This document shows, piece by piece, positions 1 to 9,183 of a stretch of 64,000 nt of DNA; positions within the stretch are counted from its first letter, which is position 1; each line of letters starts with the position of its first letter. Below the pieces are notes generated by a model. That model had not been told where the DNA came from and made no database searches. It saw only the letters and a list, made by a program, of their open reading frames with translations. Origin of the DNA: Pseudaminobacter sp040045035 (GTDB taxonomy: Bacteria; Pseudomonadota; Alphaproteobacteria; Rhizobiales; Rhizobiaceae); NCBI RefSeq assembly GCF_040045035.1, contig NZ_JBDZDS010000008.1:62001-126000 (forward strand). The letters are read 5' to 3'. Made by a program: the position numbers and the translations under genes.

Positions 1-200
1 TCGGCCATCAGCTTGGCCAGCTCGACCGAGCTGCCGGTGCGCTCGCCGACCTTGTCGATCATCGAGAAGGGCGGTCCCTGGGTCTGCACGGCCACGCGCA
101 GTTCGCCGCGGCCGGAAATGTCGTCGAGCGTGCCCGCGTTCGCGGTCACGGTCAGCGCCAGCAGCGCAAGCCCTGCCGCGAATTCTCTCATCATTGTCAT
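1..200 (-). CDS. ABC transporter substrate-binding protein, family 3 type (partial)
   Basis: The frame enters from the left window edge and begins at ATG 200, so only the first 66 residues are visible. They open with a cleavable signal peptide (hydrophobic core AAGLALLALTVTANA, residues 8-22), followed by GELRVAVQTQGPPFSMID, which resembles the first beta-strand of the periplasmic amino-acid-binding lobe of family 3 solute-binding proteins. The protein would sit in the periplasm and feed an ABC importer whose other genes lie outside the window. A Shine-Dalgarno GGAGGGA sits about 9 bases upstream of ATG 200, which favours it over the in-frame ATG at 194. The ligand is not known. Proximity to arginine catabolism makes a basic amino acid possible, but that is inference. 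Confidence 0.75.
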   Translation of the reverse strand, partial: MTMMREFAAGLALLALTVTANAGTLDDISGRGELRVAVQTQGPPFSMIDKVGERTGSSVELAKLMA

Positions 201-318
201 TCTGTGTCCCTCCGTTATTTAGCTGGCCTCGTTGGGCCTTATCGAGCTTTGGTTCCCTCTTTGGCGAAGACCATCGACCAATCCCTCTCCTGTCAAGCCT
301 CCAAGAGCGAAAACAGGT

Positions 319-756
319 CTAAAGCCTTGCTTTTGTGCTGCGCGGCGTGGCCAGCAGCAGGCTTGTCTCGCTTCCGGTGACGCCAGGGATAAGCCTTATC
401 CTGCGCAGCACCGCGTCGAGATCCGCCAGGGTCGCCGTGCCGAGTTCGACGACCAGATCCCAGCGACCGTTGGTGGTGTGCACCGCCGACACTTCGGGAA
501 GCCCTCCCAGGGTGCGGATAACCCGGTCGGCCGCCAGGCCCTCGATCTCGATCATCATGATACCGCGCACCGGCTGGCCGACCGCGTCGGCGCGCAGGAT
601 CACTGTATAGCCGAGAACGTCGCCCGACTTTTCCAGCCGCTCCAGGCGGGCGCGCACCGTGGCGCGCGACACGCCCAAATCGGTCGCAAGGTCGGAGATG
701 CTGCGCCGCCCGTCATGGCGCAGCAGCGTGATGAGTCTTTCGTCCAGGGCGTCCAT
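319..756 (-). CDS. Lrp/AsnC family transcriptional regulator
   Basis: This is a 145-residue protein of normal Lrp length. The N-terminal AsnC-type helix-turn-helix runs from about residue 1 to 55 (LDERLITLLRHDGRRSISDL, then LGVSRATVRARLERLE). The C-terminal RAM/ligand-binding domain runs from about 65 to 140 (VHTTNGRWDLVVELGT, with GVTGSETSLLL at the end). It is divergently transcribed from the arginase/ornithine cyclodeaminase pair across a 129-bp gap. In Agrobacterium-type arginine catabolism an Lrp-family activator responds to arginine or ornithine in the same arrangement, so control of the neighbouring pair is a reasonable inference. An imperfect 9-bp dyad (763-792) just upstream of the start could be its own operator. 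Confidence 0.88.
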   Translation of the reverse strand: MDALDERLITLLRHDGRRSISDLATDLGVSRATVRARLERLEKSGDVLGYTVILRADAVGQPVRGIMMIEIEGLAADRVIRTLGGLPEVSAVHTTNGRWDLVVELGTATLADLDAVLRRIRLIPGVTGSETSLLLATPRSTKARL

Positions 757-762
757 GGCTTC

Positions 763-792
763 TCATTTTGGTAGACTTATGCGCCGAAATGA
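763..792. promoter_or_regulatory. Candidate Lrp-type operator dyad between regulator and arginase
   Basis: TCATTTTGG (763-771) faces CCGAAATGA (784-792). Eight of nine positions are complementary across a 12-base spacer. The dyad starts 7 bases upstream of the Lrp ATG and about 95 bases upstream of the arginase start. Further downstream the heptamer CAAACCG occurs twice (820-826 and 842-848), 22 bp apart and so on roughly the same helical face. Function is inferred from position only. Confidence 0.35.
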
Positions 793-885
793 TAAGACAC
801 ATGGATATATTTGCCAATTCAAACCGTTCAAATCGCCAGGGCAAACCGCTTGAATGCGTCCACAATTGTTTGAGGGCGTGCGGGA

Positions 886-1806
886 ATGCATTGCAGAATT
901 ATCGGGGCTCCGGTCCAGGATGGAACCGGGCGAATGGGCTGCGAGATGGGCCCCAGCGCATTGCGCACTGCGGGACTTGTCGCCGCACTTTCCGAACTGG
1001 GGCACACCGTCAGCGACCTCGGGGCTGTTGCGCCGCGCCCCGTCTACCAGATGGTCCACGGCAATCCGTCGCTGAAGGCGCTCGGCGAGATTTCGGCCTG
1101 GACGGCCGCGCTGGCCGATGCGGCCTATGCGGCCAGTGGCGACGGCATGCCGATCTTCCTCGGCGGCGATCACAGCATGTCTGCCGGCACCGTGTCCGGC
1201 GTTGCGCGCCGCGCCGCAGAGATGGGCCGGCCGCTCTTTGTGCTCTGGCTGGACGCCCATCCGGACTTCCACACGCTCGACACCACCACCAGCGGCAATC
1301 TGCATGGCGTGCCGCTTGCCTATGCCACCGGCCAGCCGGGCTTCGAGGGCTATTTCCCTGACATCGCCGCCGCCGTCGATCCGGCCCGCGTCTGTGCGCT
1401 CGGCATCCGCAGCGTCGATCCGGCAGAGCGCGTCGCCCTGGCCCGAGCCGGCGTGACCGTGCACGACATGCGGACTGTCGACGAGCATGGCATCGCGCCG
1501 CTGCTCCGCGCTTTCCTGGAACGCGTGGCGGCCGAGGACGGCCTGCTGCATGTCAGCCTCGACGTCGACTTCCTCGACCCGTCCATCGCGCCGGCGGTCG
1601 GCACCACGGTTCCCGGCGGTGCCACCTTCCGCGAGGCGCATCTGGTGATGGAGATGCTGCACGACAGCGGCCTCGTGACCAGCCTCGATCTGGTCGAACT
1701 GAACCCCTTCCTCGACGAACGTGGCCGCACCGCCACCCTCATGGTCGACCTGACGGCAAGCCTGATGGGGCGCCGCATCATGGACCGCCCCACAAGGAGT
1801 TACTGA
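886..1806 (+). CDS. Arginase family hydrolase (arginine to ornithine + urea)
   Basis: The 306-residue protein matches the usual arginase length. It carries the ureohydrolase dinuclear-manganese signature motifs in order: GGDHS, DAHPDFHT (usually DAHxDxxT), SGNLHGVPLA and SLDVDFLDPSIAPAVGT. It should hydrolyse L-arginine to L-ornithine and urea in the cytoplasm. The next gene, 4 bases downstream, is an ornithine cyclodeaminase that would convert ornithine to proline, so the two form a short arginine-to-proline route. This is the ArcA/ArcB-like pair of Agrobacterium and Brucella relatives. ATG 886 is preceded by GAGGG at about 12 bases. Other ureohydrolases (agmatinase, guanidinobutyrase) share the motifs, but the OCD neighbour favours arginase. 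Confidence 0.88.
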   Translation: MHCRIIGAPVQDGTGRMGCEMGPSALRTAGLVAALSELGHTVSDLGAVAPRPVYQMVHGNPSLKALGEISAWTAALADAAYAASGDGMPIFLGGDHSMSAGTVSGVARRAAEMGRPLFVLWLDAHPDFHTLDTTTSGNLHGVPLAYATGQPGFEGYFPDIAAAVDPARVCALGIRSVDPAERVALARAGVTVHDMRTVDEHGIAPLLRAFLERVAAEDGLLHVSLDVDFLDPSIAPAVGTTVPGGATFREAHLVMEMLHDSGLVTSLDLVELNPFLDERGRTATLMVDLTASLMGRRIMDRPTRSY

Positions 1807-1810
1807 TCGC

Positions 1811-2878
1811 ATGACCGAAAAGCTCAACATCGTTCCCTTCGTCAGCGTCGACAACATGATGAAGCTGGTGCTCGCCATCGGGGTCGAGCGGTTCCTGGTC
1901 GACCTTGCCGCCTATGTCGAGGAGGATTTCCGCCGCTGGCAGTCCTTCGACAAGACGCCGCGCGTCGCCTCGCACAGCCGAGACGGCGTGATCGAGCTGA
2001 TGCCCACCAGCGATGGCCAGCTCTACGGCTTCAAATATGTCAACGGACACCCGAAGAACACGCGCGACGGTCGCCAGACGGTCACGGCTTTCGGCGTGCT
2101 TGCCGATGTCGGCAACGGCTATCCGATGCTGCTGACGGAAATGACCCTGCTGACGGCCTTGCGTACCGCTGCGACGTCGGCCGTCGCTGCCCGCTACCTG
2201 GCGCCGGACAACGCCCAGTGCATGGCCATCATCGGCAATGGCGCGCAGGCCGAGTTCCAGGCGCTGGCGTTCAAGGCCCTGCTCGGGGTCAATAAGCTGC
2301 GCCTCTTCGACATCGATCAGTCCGCCTCCCGCAAATGCGCCCGCAACCTGGCCGGCATGGGCTTCGACATCACCATCTGCTCGTCGGCACATGAGGTCGT
2401 CGAGGGGGCACACATCATCACCACCGTGACCGCCGACAAGCAGTACGCGACCATCCTCACCGACAACATGGTCGGCTCCGGCGTGCACATCAACGCCGTC
2501 GGCGGCGACTGCCCCGGCAAGACCGAGCTTCACAAGGACATCCTGCTGCGCTCGCAGATCTTCGTCGAATACACCCCGCAGACGCGCATCGAGGGCGAAA
2601 TCCAGCAGCTCGAGGCGAACCATCCGGTGGTCGAGCTCTGGGAGGTGATGACCGGCAAGGCGACCGGGCGCAGCGACAGCGGGCAGGTCACGCTGTTCGA
2701 TTCCGTGGGCTTCGCCATCGAGGACTTTTCCGCGCTTCGCTATGTCCGCGACCAACTGGAGGCGACCGGCCTCTACGAGGAGCTTGATCTGCTGGCGGAC
2801 CCCGACGAGCCGCGCGACCTGTTCGGCATGCTGCTGCGCGCCGCAATCAAGCCCGAGGCCCTGGCGCAAGCCCTCTGA
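1811..2878 (+). CDS. Ornithine cyclodeaminase
   Basis: This 355-residue protein belongs to the OCD/mu-crystallin family. It has an NAD-binding Rossmann segment (MAIIGNGAQAEFQALAF, GxGxxA type) and the OCD-typical stretches GYPMLLTEMTLLTALRTAAT and INAVGGDCPGKTELH. Members convert L-ornithine to L-proline plus ammonia using bound NAD+. The ATG lies 4 bases after the arginase stop with AAGGAG just before that stop (1794-1799), so the two are co-transcribed and probably coupled. Length fits the long rhizobial/Pseudomonas OCDs. Alanine dehydrogenase-like or ketimine reductase activity exists in the superfamily, but the arginase partner supports the OCD call. Confidence 0.9.
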   Translation: MTEKLNIVPFVSVDNMMKLVLAIGVERFLVDLAAYVEEDFRRWQSFDKTPRVASHSRDGVIELMPTSDGQLYGFKYVNGHPKNTRDGRQTVTAFGVLADVGNGYPMLLTEMTLLTALRTAATSAVAARYLAPDNAQCMAIIGNGAQAEFQALAFKALLGVNKLRLFDIDQSASRKCARNLAGMGFDITICSSAHEVVEGAHIITTVTADKQYATILTDNMVGSGVHINAVGGDCPGKTELHKDILLRSQIFVEYTPQTRIEGEIQQLEANHPVVELWEVMTGKATGRSDSGQVTLFDSVGFAIEDFSALRYVRDQLEATGLYEELDLLADPDEPRDLFGMLLRAAIKPEALAQAL

Positions 2879-3110
2879 CACACAGCCCGGTACCCGCGCC
2901 GCGCGGGCTTGACATCGCTCCGGCGCTCGATGCGCCGGACGCTGCGCGCCGGCCGTAGCCGGCCCGCAGGGCAATATTGATCTCCGGCCGGCCTTTCCGC
3001 CGGGAGAATGTCCTCTACCTTTCATGTTGCCTTGACGATGCCCGTCGTCATTGCCGTCGTGCTCGACCGGATCTCCAGCCGATCCATGTGTCGGTACATG
3101 AAGGAGAGCG

Positions 3111-5306
3111 ATGATGAGCCCAACTCATCCCGGACACGCCACCATCGGCCGCGCGGAAAAGGCCGGCAGGCGCCGCCCACCTTCCATCGGCAAGCTACGC
3201 GGTGGGGCTGCCCGGGAAGCAGCCATGATGCCCGGCACGTCCCTGATGGACGAGCTTAGCATCAACACCATCCGCACCTTGTCCATAGATGCGGTACAGC
3301 AGGCCGATTCCGGTCATCCCGGCACGCCGATGGCCTTGGCGCCGCTGGTGTATACGCTGTGGCAGCGCTTCCTGCGCTTCGATCCGCAAGATCCGATCTG
3401 GCCGAACCGCGACCGCTTCGTGCTCTCCAACGGGCACGCCTCGATGCTGCTCTACTCGCTGTTGTTCCTCACCGGCGTGAAGGCCGTGGATGCCGAATAT
3501 GAGCAGCTCGGCCGACCCTCGGTCTCGCTGGAGGATATCAAAAGGTTTCGCGAGATCGGCAGCAAGTGCCCCGGCCATCCCGAATATCACCTGACCACGG
3601 GTGTCGAGACGACGACAGGTCCTCTGGGGCAAGGCTGCGCGAACAGCGTGGGCATGGCGATCGCCGGAGACTGGCTGGCGCAGCATTTCAACCGGCCCGA
3701 CTTCACGATGTTCGACTACGAAGTCTACACGGTCTGCGGCGACGGCGACATGATGGAAGGCGTCTCCAGCGAGGCCGCTTCGCTGGCCGGGCACCTGATG
3801 CTCGGAAACCTGTGCTGGATCTACGACAGCAACCGGGTGACCATCGAGGGCCACACGGACCTCGCCTTCACCGAAGACGTGGCGACGCGCTTTCTCGCCT
3901 ATGGCTGGAACGTGCGGCGGGTCGGTGACGCCAACGACACCGAGCGCATCGCGCAGGCGATCGAGACGTTCCGCCATACCAAGGACGTGCCCACGCTGAT
4001 TATCCTCGAAAGCCACATCGGCTATGGTTCCCCGCACAAGCAGGATACCGCCGCCGCGCATGGCGAGCCGCTCGGGGTGGAGGAGATCCGCCTCGCCAAG
4101 CGATCCTATGGCTGGCCGGAGGATTCCAAGTTCCTGGTGCCTGACGGCGTGCGCGAGCATTTCCGTGCCGGTATCGGCCGGCGCGGCAAGGAGCTGCGCA
4201 AGGCCTGGCAGGAACGGATGAAGGCATATCGCGTCCAGTATCCGGAGCTTGCCGACCAGCTGGACCGGATGCAGAAGCGCAAGCTCCCCGACGGCTGGGA
4301 TGCCGACCTTCCCGTATTCCCGGCCGACGCCAAGGGTCTTGCCAGCCGCGACTCTTCGGCCAAGGTGTTGAACGCCATCGCGCCGCGCTATCCGTGGCTG
4401 ATCGGCGGCTCGGCCGACCTGGCGCCGTCCACGAAGACCCACCTCAATTTCGAACAGGCGGGAGACTTCGAGGCTCATGAATATGGCGGGCGCAACTTCC
4501 ATTTCGGCATTCGCGAGCATGTCATGGGCGCGGTGGTGAATGGGCTCGCGCTGTGCAAGCTCCGGCCCTATGGTTCGACCTTCCTCATCTTTTCCGACTA
4601 CATGAAGCCGCCGATCCGGCTCAGCGCGCTCATGCAGCTGCCGGTGATCTTCATCTTCACGCATGACTCGATCGGTGTCGGCCAGGATGGGCCGACGCAT
4701 CAGCCGATCGAGCAGCTTGTCGCGCTGCGCAGCATCCCCGGCCTCATCACGCTGCGGCCGGCTGACGCCAACGAGGTCGTCGAGGCGTGGCGCGTCATCA
4801 TCGGGCAGAAGCATCAGCCCGCCAGCCTCGTGCTGACCCGTCAATCTGTGCCGACCTTCGACCGTACCCGCTACGCCTCGGCCAAGGGTGTCGCTCGCGG
4901 CGCCTATGTCATGGCCGACGCCGGGAAGGGCAAGCCGGAGGTGATCCTCATCGGCACGGGCAGCGAGGTCGCGCTTTGCATCGAGGCCTACGAGACGCTG
5001 AGGCAGGAGGGCGTTGCCGCGCGCGTCGTCAGCATGCCGTCCTGGGAGCTGTTCGAGCAGCAGGATCAGGCCTATCGCGACAGCGTGCTGCCGCCCGACG
5101 TCAAGGCGCGCGTGTCGGTCGAGGCGGGCTCGATGATCGGCTGGGACCGCTATGTCGGCGACACCGGGACCAAGATCGGCATGCACACCTTCGGTTCTTC
5201 GGCTCCGATCAAGGACTTGCTCAAGAAATTCGGCTTCACGCCCCAGGAGGTGCTTGCCGCCGCCAGAGAGCAGATGCGAGGCCCAGGAGGCAGACGCCAT
5301 GAATAA
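3111..5306 (+). CDS. tkt: Transketolase
   Basis: This is a thiamine-diphosphate transketolase of the pentose phosphate pathway, transferring two-carbon ketol units between sugar phosphates. Visible family motifs are the N-terminal substrate/TPP region (DSGHPGTPMALAPLVYTLW and SNGHASMLLY), GPLGQG, the TPP-binding GDGDMMEGVSSEAASLAGHL, and the pyrimidine-domain loop (STFLIFSDYMKPPIRLSALM, then HDSIGVGQDGPTHQP). AAGGAG at 3101-3106 points to ATG 3111 or 3114, giving about 731 residues with a basic N-terminal extension of about 38 residues. An internal ATG at 3225 would give the usual length near 690. It is the first gene of a four-gene operon and overlaps the next gene by 8 bases. Confidence 0.93.
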   Translation: MMSPTHPGHATIGRAEKAGRRRPPSIGKLRGGAAREAAMMPGTSLMDELSINTIRTLSIDAVQQADSGHPGTPMALAPLVYTLWQRFLRFDPQDPIWPNRDRFVLSNGHASMLLYSLLFLTGVKAVDAEYEQLGRPSVSLEDIKRFREIGSKCPGHPEYHLTTGVETTTGPLGQGCANSVGMAIAGDWLAQHFNRPDFTMFDYEVYTVCGDGDMMEGVSSEAASLAGHLMLGNLCWIYDSNRVTIEGHTDLAFTEDVATRFLAYGWNVRRVGDANDTERIAQAIETFRHTKDVPTLIILESHIGYGSPHKQDTAAAHGEPLGVEEIRLAKRSYGWPEDSKFLVPDGVREHFRAGIGRRGKELRKAWQERMKAYRVQYPELADQLDRMQKRKLPDGWDADLPVFPADAKGLASRDSSAKVLNAIAPRYPWLIGGSADLAPSTKTHLNFEQAGDFEAHEYGGRNFHFGIREHVMGAVVNGLALCKLRPYGSTFLIFSDYMKPPIRLSALMQLPVIFIFTHDSIGVGQDGPTHQPIEQLVALRSIPGLITLRPADANEVVEAWRVIIGQKHQPASLVLTRQSVPTFDRTRYASAKGVARGAYVMADAGKGKPEVILIGTGSEVALCIEAYETLRQEGVAARVVSMPSWELFEQQDQAYRDSVLPPDVKARVSVEAGSMIGWDRYVGDTGTKIGMHTFGSSAPIKDLLKKFGFTPQEVLAAAREQMRGPGGRRHE

Positions 5307-8142
5307 CCCGCTCAAGCAACTCGAAGCATGTGGCCAGTCGGTTTGGCTCGACTATCTGAGGCGCAGCCTGATCGATAAGGGCAAGCTACGATCGCTCATC
5401 GAGAAGGACGGGATAAAGGGCATGACCTCGAACCCCACGATCTTCGAGAAAGCGATCGCCGAAACTGACGAATATGCCGACTCGCTGAAGCGGTTCCTGG
5501 CCAATTCGGATCACAGCGTCTCCGCGATCTACGAGCATCTGGCGCTGGCGGACATAAGGGCCGCCGCGGATGTGCTGCGTCCGACCTACGACCAGACGCG
5601 TTGCAGGGACGGCTATATCAGCCTGGAATGCTCGCCCTATCTCGCCAATGACACCGAGGCGACCATAAAGGAAGCCATGCGGCTGTGGACCGCGGTGAGC
5701 CGCCCCAATCTGATGGTCAAGGTGCCGGCGACACCGGCGGGCATACCGGCGATCCGGACCCTGATCGGCCGCGGCCTGAACATCAACATCACCTTGCTGT
5801 TCTCGGTGAAGGTCTATGAGCAGGTGGCGGAGGCCTTTATTTCCGGGCTCGAGGATCTGCAGCGCGCCGGCGGCAACATTTCCAGGATCGGCTCGGTCGC
5901 CAGCTTCTTCGTCAGCCGCATCGACTCGGCCGTCGACAAGCGGCTCGACAGGCTGGCCGACAAGGGCGCCGCGGAGCTCCTGCACGGCAAGGCGGCGATC
6001 GCCAATGCGAAGCTCGCCTATTCCCGCTACAAATCGCTGTTCGCCGGAGAGCGTTGGCATCGCCTGGCTTCGGCCGGGGCAATGACGCAACGCCTGCTCT
6101 GGGCCTCGACCAGCACCAAGAACCCCGCCTATCCGGACACCATGTATGTCGAGGCGCTCGTCGGCCGCGACACCGTGGACACCATCCCGCCCGCGACGAT
6201 GACTGCCTTCCGCGACCACGGCAAGGTGATGCCGGACGCCATCGAGCAGGACGTCGCCGGCGCTCGCGCAATGCTTGCCAGGCTGGAGGCGCTCGGCATT
6301 TCGCTGGACGAGGTCACGTCGGAACTGGTCAAGGACGGCGTCCAGCAGTTTGCCGATTCCTTCGACAAGCTGTTCGGCACCATCGCGCGCCGCCGTCGTA
6401 TGCTGCTGGAGGGCGACACGCCAAGCCTGGAGATCACGGCGGGATCGGCGGAAATGGCGCGCGCCTTGCGGGAAGAAACCGAGGCGTGGCGCAGATCCGG
6501 GCGCATACGAAAGCTCTGGTCCGGCGACAAGTCGCTGTGGGACAACACCGATGAGGACAGGTGGGTCGGCTGGCTGCACGTTGCGGAGCGCGAACTGGCC
6601 GGCATCAAGCGGCTGCAGGAATTCGCGGAGGACGTGAAGCGGCGCAGGTTCAGCGACGTGGTTCTCCTGGGCATGGGCGGTTCGAGCCTGGGCCCGGAGG
6701 TGCTTGCCGAGACATTCGGGCCGCAGCCGGGCTGGCCGCGTTTCCACATGCTCGACAGCACCGATCCCGCGCAGATCAAGGCGATGGAGCGCGAGATCGA
6801 TCTCGGCAGAACGCTGTTCATCGTCTCGTCCAAGTCCGGCAGCACGCTGGAGCCCAACATTTTCCTGGACTATTTCCTCGACCGTGTCGCAGCGCTGCAC
6901 GGCATGGACAAGGCCGGCGAGCATTTCGTTGCCGTGACCGATCCGCGTTCGTCTCTGGACAGGCGCGCCAAGCGGATGAATTTCGCCCATGTTTTCCACG
7001 GCGTGACCTCGATCGGCGGCCGCTATTCCGTGCTTTCGAAGTTCGGGCTGGTGCCGGCAGCGGCGATGGGACTGGACATCCGGCGCCTGCTCGAGACGGC
7101 GTTGCACATGGAGCGGGCTTGTGGCGCCGACGTGCCGCCGGCAGAGAATCCCGGTGCACGGCTCGGGATTGCCATGGGCGTTGCTGCTACGCGTTTCGGA
7201 CGCGACAAGGTGACCATCATCGCATCGCCCGCGATTTCAGGGCTGGGCGCCTGGCTGGAGCAGCTTCTGGCTGAGAGCACCGGCAAGCACGACCGCGGGC
7301 TGATCCCGGTCGCCGACGAGCCGCTCGCCATGCCGAGGCGTTACGGGCGCGACCGCTTCTTCGTGCATATGGAGCTCGAAGGGCAGGCCGACCCGGCGCA
7401 ACGCGAGATGATGCGGGCGCTGGAGCGGGCAGGCCATCCCGTTGTCCGTATCAGGCTGAAGGATCGCTGGCATATCGCCCAGGAATTCTTCCGCTGGGAG
7501 GTTGCGACCGCCGTGGCCGGCGCGATCATCGGCATCGACCCGTTCGACCAGCCGGACGTGGAGGCCAGCAAGAAGAAGACGAGCGCGCTTACCGCGGCCT
7601 ACGAGAAATCGCATCGGCTGCCGGAAGAGGTGCCGGTGTTCCGTCAGGACGGCCTTGCCATCTATGCCGACGCGCGGGATGCCAGGGAGCTTGGCAGGCA
7701 CAGGACGCTGTCGGGCTATCTGCGCAGCCATTTCCGCCGGGCGCGTTCGGGCGCGAAGGCTGGCGACTACATCGCGCTGCTGGCTTACATGCAGCGCAAT
7801 GACGCCCATAAGGAGGCTCTGACGGAGATGCGTACGCGCATCCGCGACAGGACCCATGCCGCCACCTGCCTCGGCTTCGGGCCGCGCTTCCAGCATTCCA
7901 CCGGGCAGGCCTACAAGGGCGGGCCCAATTCGGGCGTGTTCCTGCAGATCACCTGCGACGATCCCGCCGACATCGAAGTGCCTGGCCACGCCTACAGCTT
8001 CGGCGTGGTGAAGGCCGCGCAGGCGCGCGGCGACCTCGAGGCGATGGTGGAGCGCGGCCGGCGCGCACTGCGCATTCATCTCAAGGACGTCGACTCGGGG
8101 TTGGCGGAACTGGGGCAGGCCATGCAGGTGGCGCTCAGATAA
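5299..8142 (+). CDS. Bifunctional transaldolase / glucose-6-phosphate isomerase
   Basis: This 947-residue fusion joins two central-carbon enzymes. Residues about 1-365 are a transaldolase (GMTSNPTIFEKAI near the start, the Schiff-base lysine segment NLMVKVPATPAG, and LWASTSTKNPAYPDTMY). The remainder is a phosphoglucose isomerase (LGMGGSSLGPEVLAETFG, SSKSGSTLEPN, GGRYSVLSKFGLVPAAA). The predicted reactions are dihydroxyacetone transfer between sugar phosphates and interconversion of glucose-6-P and fructose-6-P. AGGAGG at 5285-5290 fixes ATG 5299, which overlaps the transketolase end. Fused Tal-Pgi proteins of about 950 residues are a recognised family. Sitting between transketolase and the oxidative-branch enzymes, it lets one operon run the cycle and recycle F6P to G6P. 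Confidence 0.95.
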   Translation: MNNPLKQLEACGQSVWLDYLRRSLIDKGKLRSLIEKDGIKGMTSNPTIFEKAIAETDEYADSLKRFLANSDHSVSAIYEHLALADIRAAADVLRPTYDQTRCRDGYISLECSPYLANDTEATIKEAMRLWTAVSRPNLMVKVPATPAGIPAIRTLIGRGLNINITLLFSVKVYEQVAEAFISGLEDLQRAGGNISRIGSVASFFVSRIDSAVDKRLDRLADKGAAELLHGKAAIANAKLAYSRYKSLFAGERWHRLASAGAMTQRLLWASTSTKNPAYPDTMYVEALVGRDTVDTIPPATMTAFRDHGKVMPDAIEQDVAGARAMLARLEALGISLDEVTSELVKDGVQQFADSFDKLFGTIARRRRMLLEGDTPSLEITAGSAEMARALREETEAWRRSGRIRKLWSGDKSLWDNTDEDRWVGWLHVAERELAGIKRLQEFAEDVKRRRFSDVVLLGMGGSSLGPEVLAETFGPQPGWPRFHMLDSTDPAQIKAMEREIDLGRTLFIVSSKSGSTLEPNIFLDYFLDRVAALHGMDKAGEHFVAVTDPRSSLDRRAKRMNFAHVFHGVTSIGGRYSVLSKFGLVPAAAMGLDIRRLLETALHMERACGADVPPAENPGARLGIAMGVAATRFGRDKVTIIASPAISGLGAWLEQLLAESTGKHDRGLIPVADEPLAMPRRYGRDRFFVHMELEGQADPAQREMMRALERAGHPVVRIRLKDRWHIAQEFFRWEVATAVAGAIIGIDPFDQPDVEASKKKTSALTAAYEKSHRLPEEVPVFRQDGLAIYADARDARELGRHRTLSGYLRSHFRRARSGAKAGDYIALLAYMQRNDAHKEALTEMRTRIRDRTHAATCLGFGPRFQHSTGQAYKGGPNSGVFLQITCDDPADIEVPGHAYSFGVVKAAQARGDLEAMVERGRRALRIHLKDVDSGLAELGQAMQVALR

Positions 8143-8168
8143 TGGCGGTTATGCAAGGAGCGAGACGG

Positions 8169-9179
8169 ATGCAGATCGGCGTGGTTGGACTAGGCCGCAT
8201 GGGCGGCAACATTACACGCCGCCTCATGCGGGCGGGTCATCGCTGCGTGGTGTTCGACACCAACGCCAAGCCGCGCGAAGCGCTGGCAAGGGAAGGCGCG
8301 ACGGCTGCGGGCTCGCTGGCGGAGATGGTGCGGGCTCTCAAGGAAAAGCCGCGCGCGGTCTGGCTGATGCTGCCCGCCGGCCGGATCACGGAGGAGACGG
8401 TAGCGCTGCTCGGCGGCCTGCTGGGCCCCGACGACATCATCATCGACGGCGGCAATTCCTTCTACAAGGACGATATCCGGCGCGCCGAGAAGTTGGCGAG
8501 CAAGCACATCCGCTATGTCGATTGCGGCACGTCCGGCGGCATCTGGGGCATCGAGCGCGGATACTGCATGATGATCGGGGGACCGAAGGAGGCCGTGGAC
8601 CATCTCGACCCGATCTTCTCGGCGCTGGCGCCGGGGCAGGGCGACATTCCGCGGACCCCGGGGCGGGGCGCGCGCGACTCCCGCGCCGAGCGCGGCTACA
8701 TCCATGCCGGCCCCAGCGGCGCCGGGCATTTCGTCAAGATGGTGCATAACGGCATCGAATACGGGCTGATGCAGGCCTATGCCGAAGGCTTCGACATATT
8801 GCGCGGAAAGAATTCGCCGGACTTGCCGGAGGACGAGCGCTTCGAGCTGAACGTCTCCGACATCGCGGAGGTCTGGCGGCGCGGCAGCGTGGTGTCGTCG
8901 TGGCTGTTGGATCTCGGCGCGGCCGCACTGGCAAAGGATCCGCAGCTGGCCGAGTTCTCCGGCTATGTCCAGGATTCCGGCGAGGGGCGCTGGACCGTCG
9001 ATGCAGCCATAGAGGAGGGGGTGCCGGCGAACGTGCTCAGCGCTGCGCTCTTTGCCCGTTTCCGCTCGCGGGAGAAGCACACCTTCGGGGAGAAGCTGCT
9101 CTCGGCCATGCGCTTCGGCTTCGGCGGGCATGTCGAGGGCACCGAGTCCGTTGATCGCAAATCCAGCGCGGCGGAGTAG
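8169..9179 (+). CDS. gnd: 6-phosphogluconate dehydrogenase, short decarboxylating type
   Basis: This enzyme oxidises and decarboxylates 6-phosphogluconate to ribulose-5-phosphate. The 336-residue product is the short form (about 300-340 residues versus about 470 for the long form). Visible motifs are the Rossmann IGVVGLGRMGGN, the IIDGGNSFYKDD loop, YVDCGTSGGIWGIERGYCMM, and the catalytic AGPSGAGHFVKMVHNGIEYG. AAGGAG at 8155-8160 lies 8 bases before ATG 8169, so I prefer this start to the in-frame ATG at 8142. The gene follows the Tal-Pgi fusion by 26 bases and precedes the G6PD gene by 4 bases, in the same operon. Cofactor preference (NAD or NADP) cannot be told by eye. Confidence 0.93.
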   Translation: MQIGVVGLGRMGGNITRRLMRAGHRCVVFDTNAKPREALAREGATAAGSLAEMVRALKEKPRAVWLMLPAGRITEETVALLGGLLGPDDIIIDGGNSFYKDDIRRAEKLASKHIRYVDCGTSGGIWGIERGYCMMIGGPKEAVDHLDPIFSALAPGQGDIPRTPGRGARDSRAERGYIHAGPSGAGHFVKMVHNGIEYGLMQAYAEGFDILRGKNSPDLPEDERFELNVSDIAEVWRRGSVVSSWLLDLGAAALAKDPQLAEFSGYVQDSGEGRWTVDAAIEEGVPANVLSAALFARFRSREKHTFGEKLLSAMRFGFGGHVEGTESVDRKSSAAE

Positions 9180-9183
9180 GGGT

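Noticed and set aside
2879..3110. GC-rich hairpins after ornithine cyclodeaminase as a terminator
   Set aside because: Several overlapping CCGGCGC/GCGCCGG-type repeats are present near 2920-2970, but none has a T-run or a dominant stem, so I do not call one.
5152..5298. Longer Tal-Pgi start inside transketolase
   Set aside because: The extension overlaps conserved transketolase sequence in another frame. ATG 5299 follows AGGAGG and starts the normal transaldolase N-terminus.
3195..5315. Open frame of about 700 codons antisense to transketolase
   Set aside because: Composition is His/Arg/Asp-rich shadow sequence with no domain, opposite a clear transketolase.
9052..9183. Longer zwf start inside gnd
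   Set aside because: The added residues are out-of-frame gnd shadow. GTG 9184 has a well-placed GGAG.
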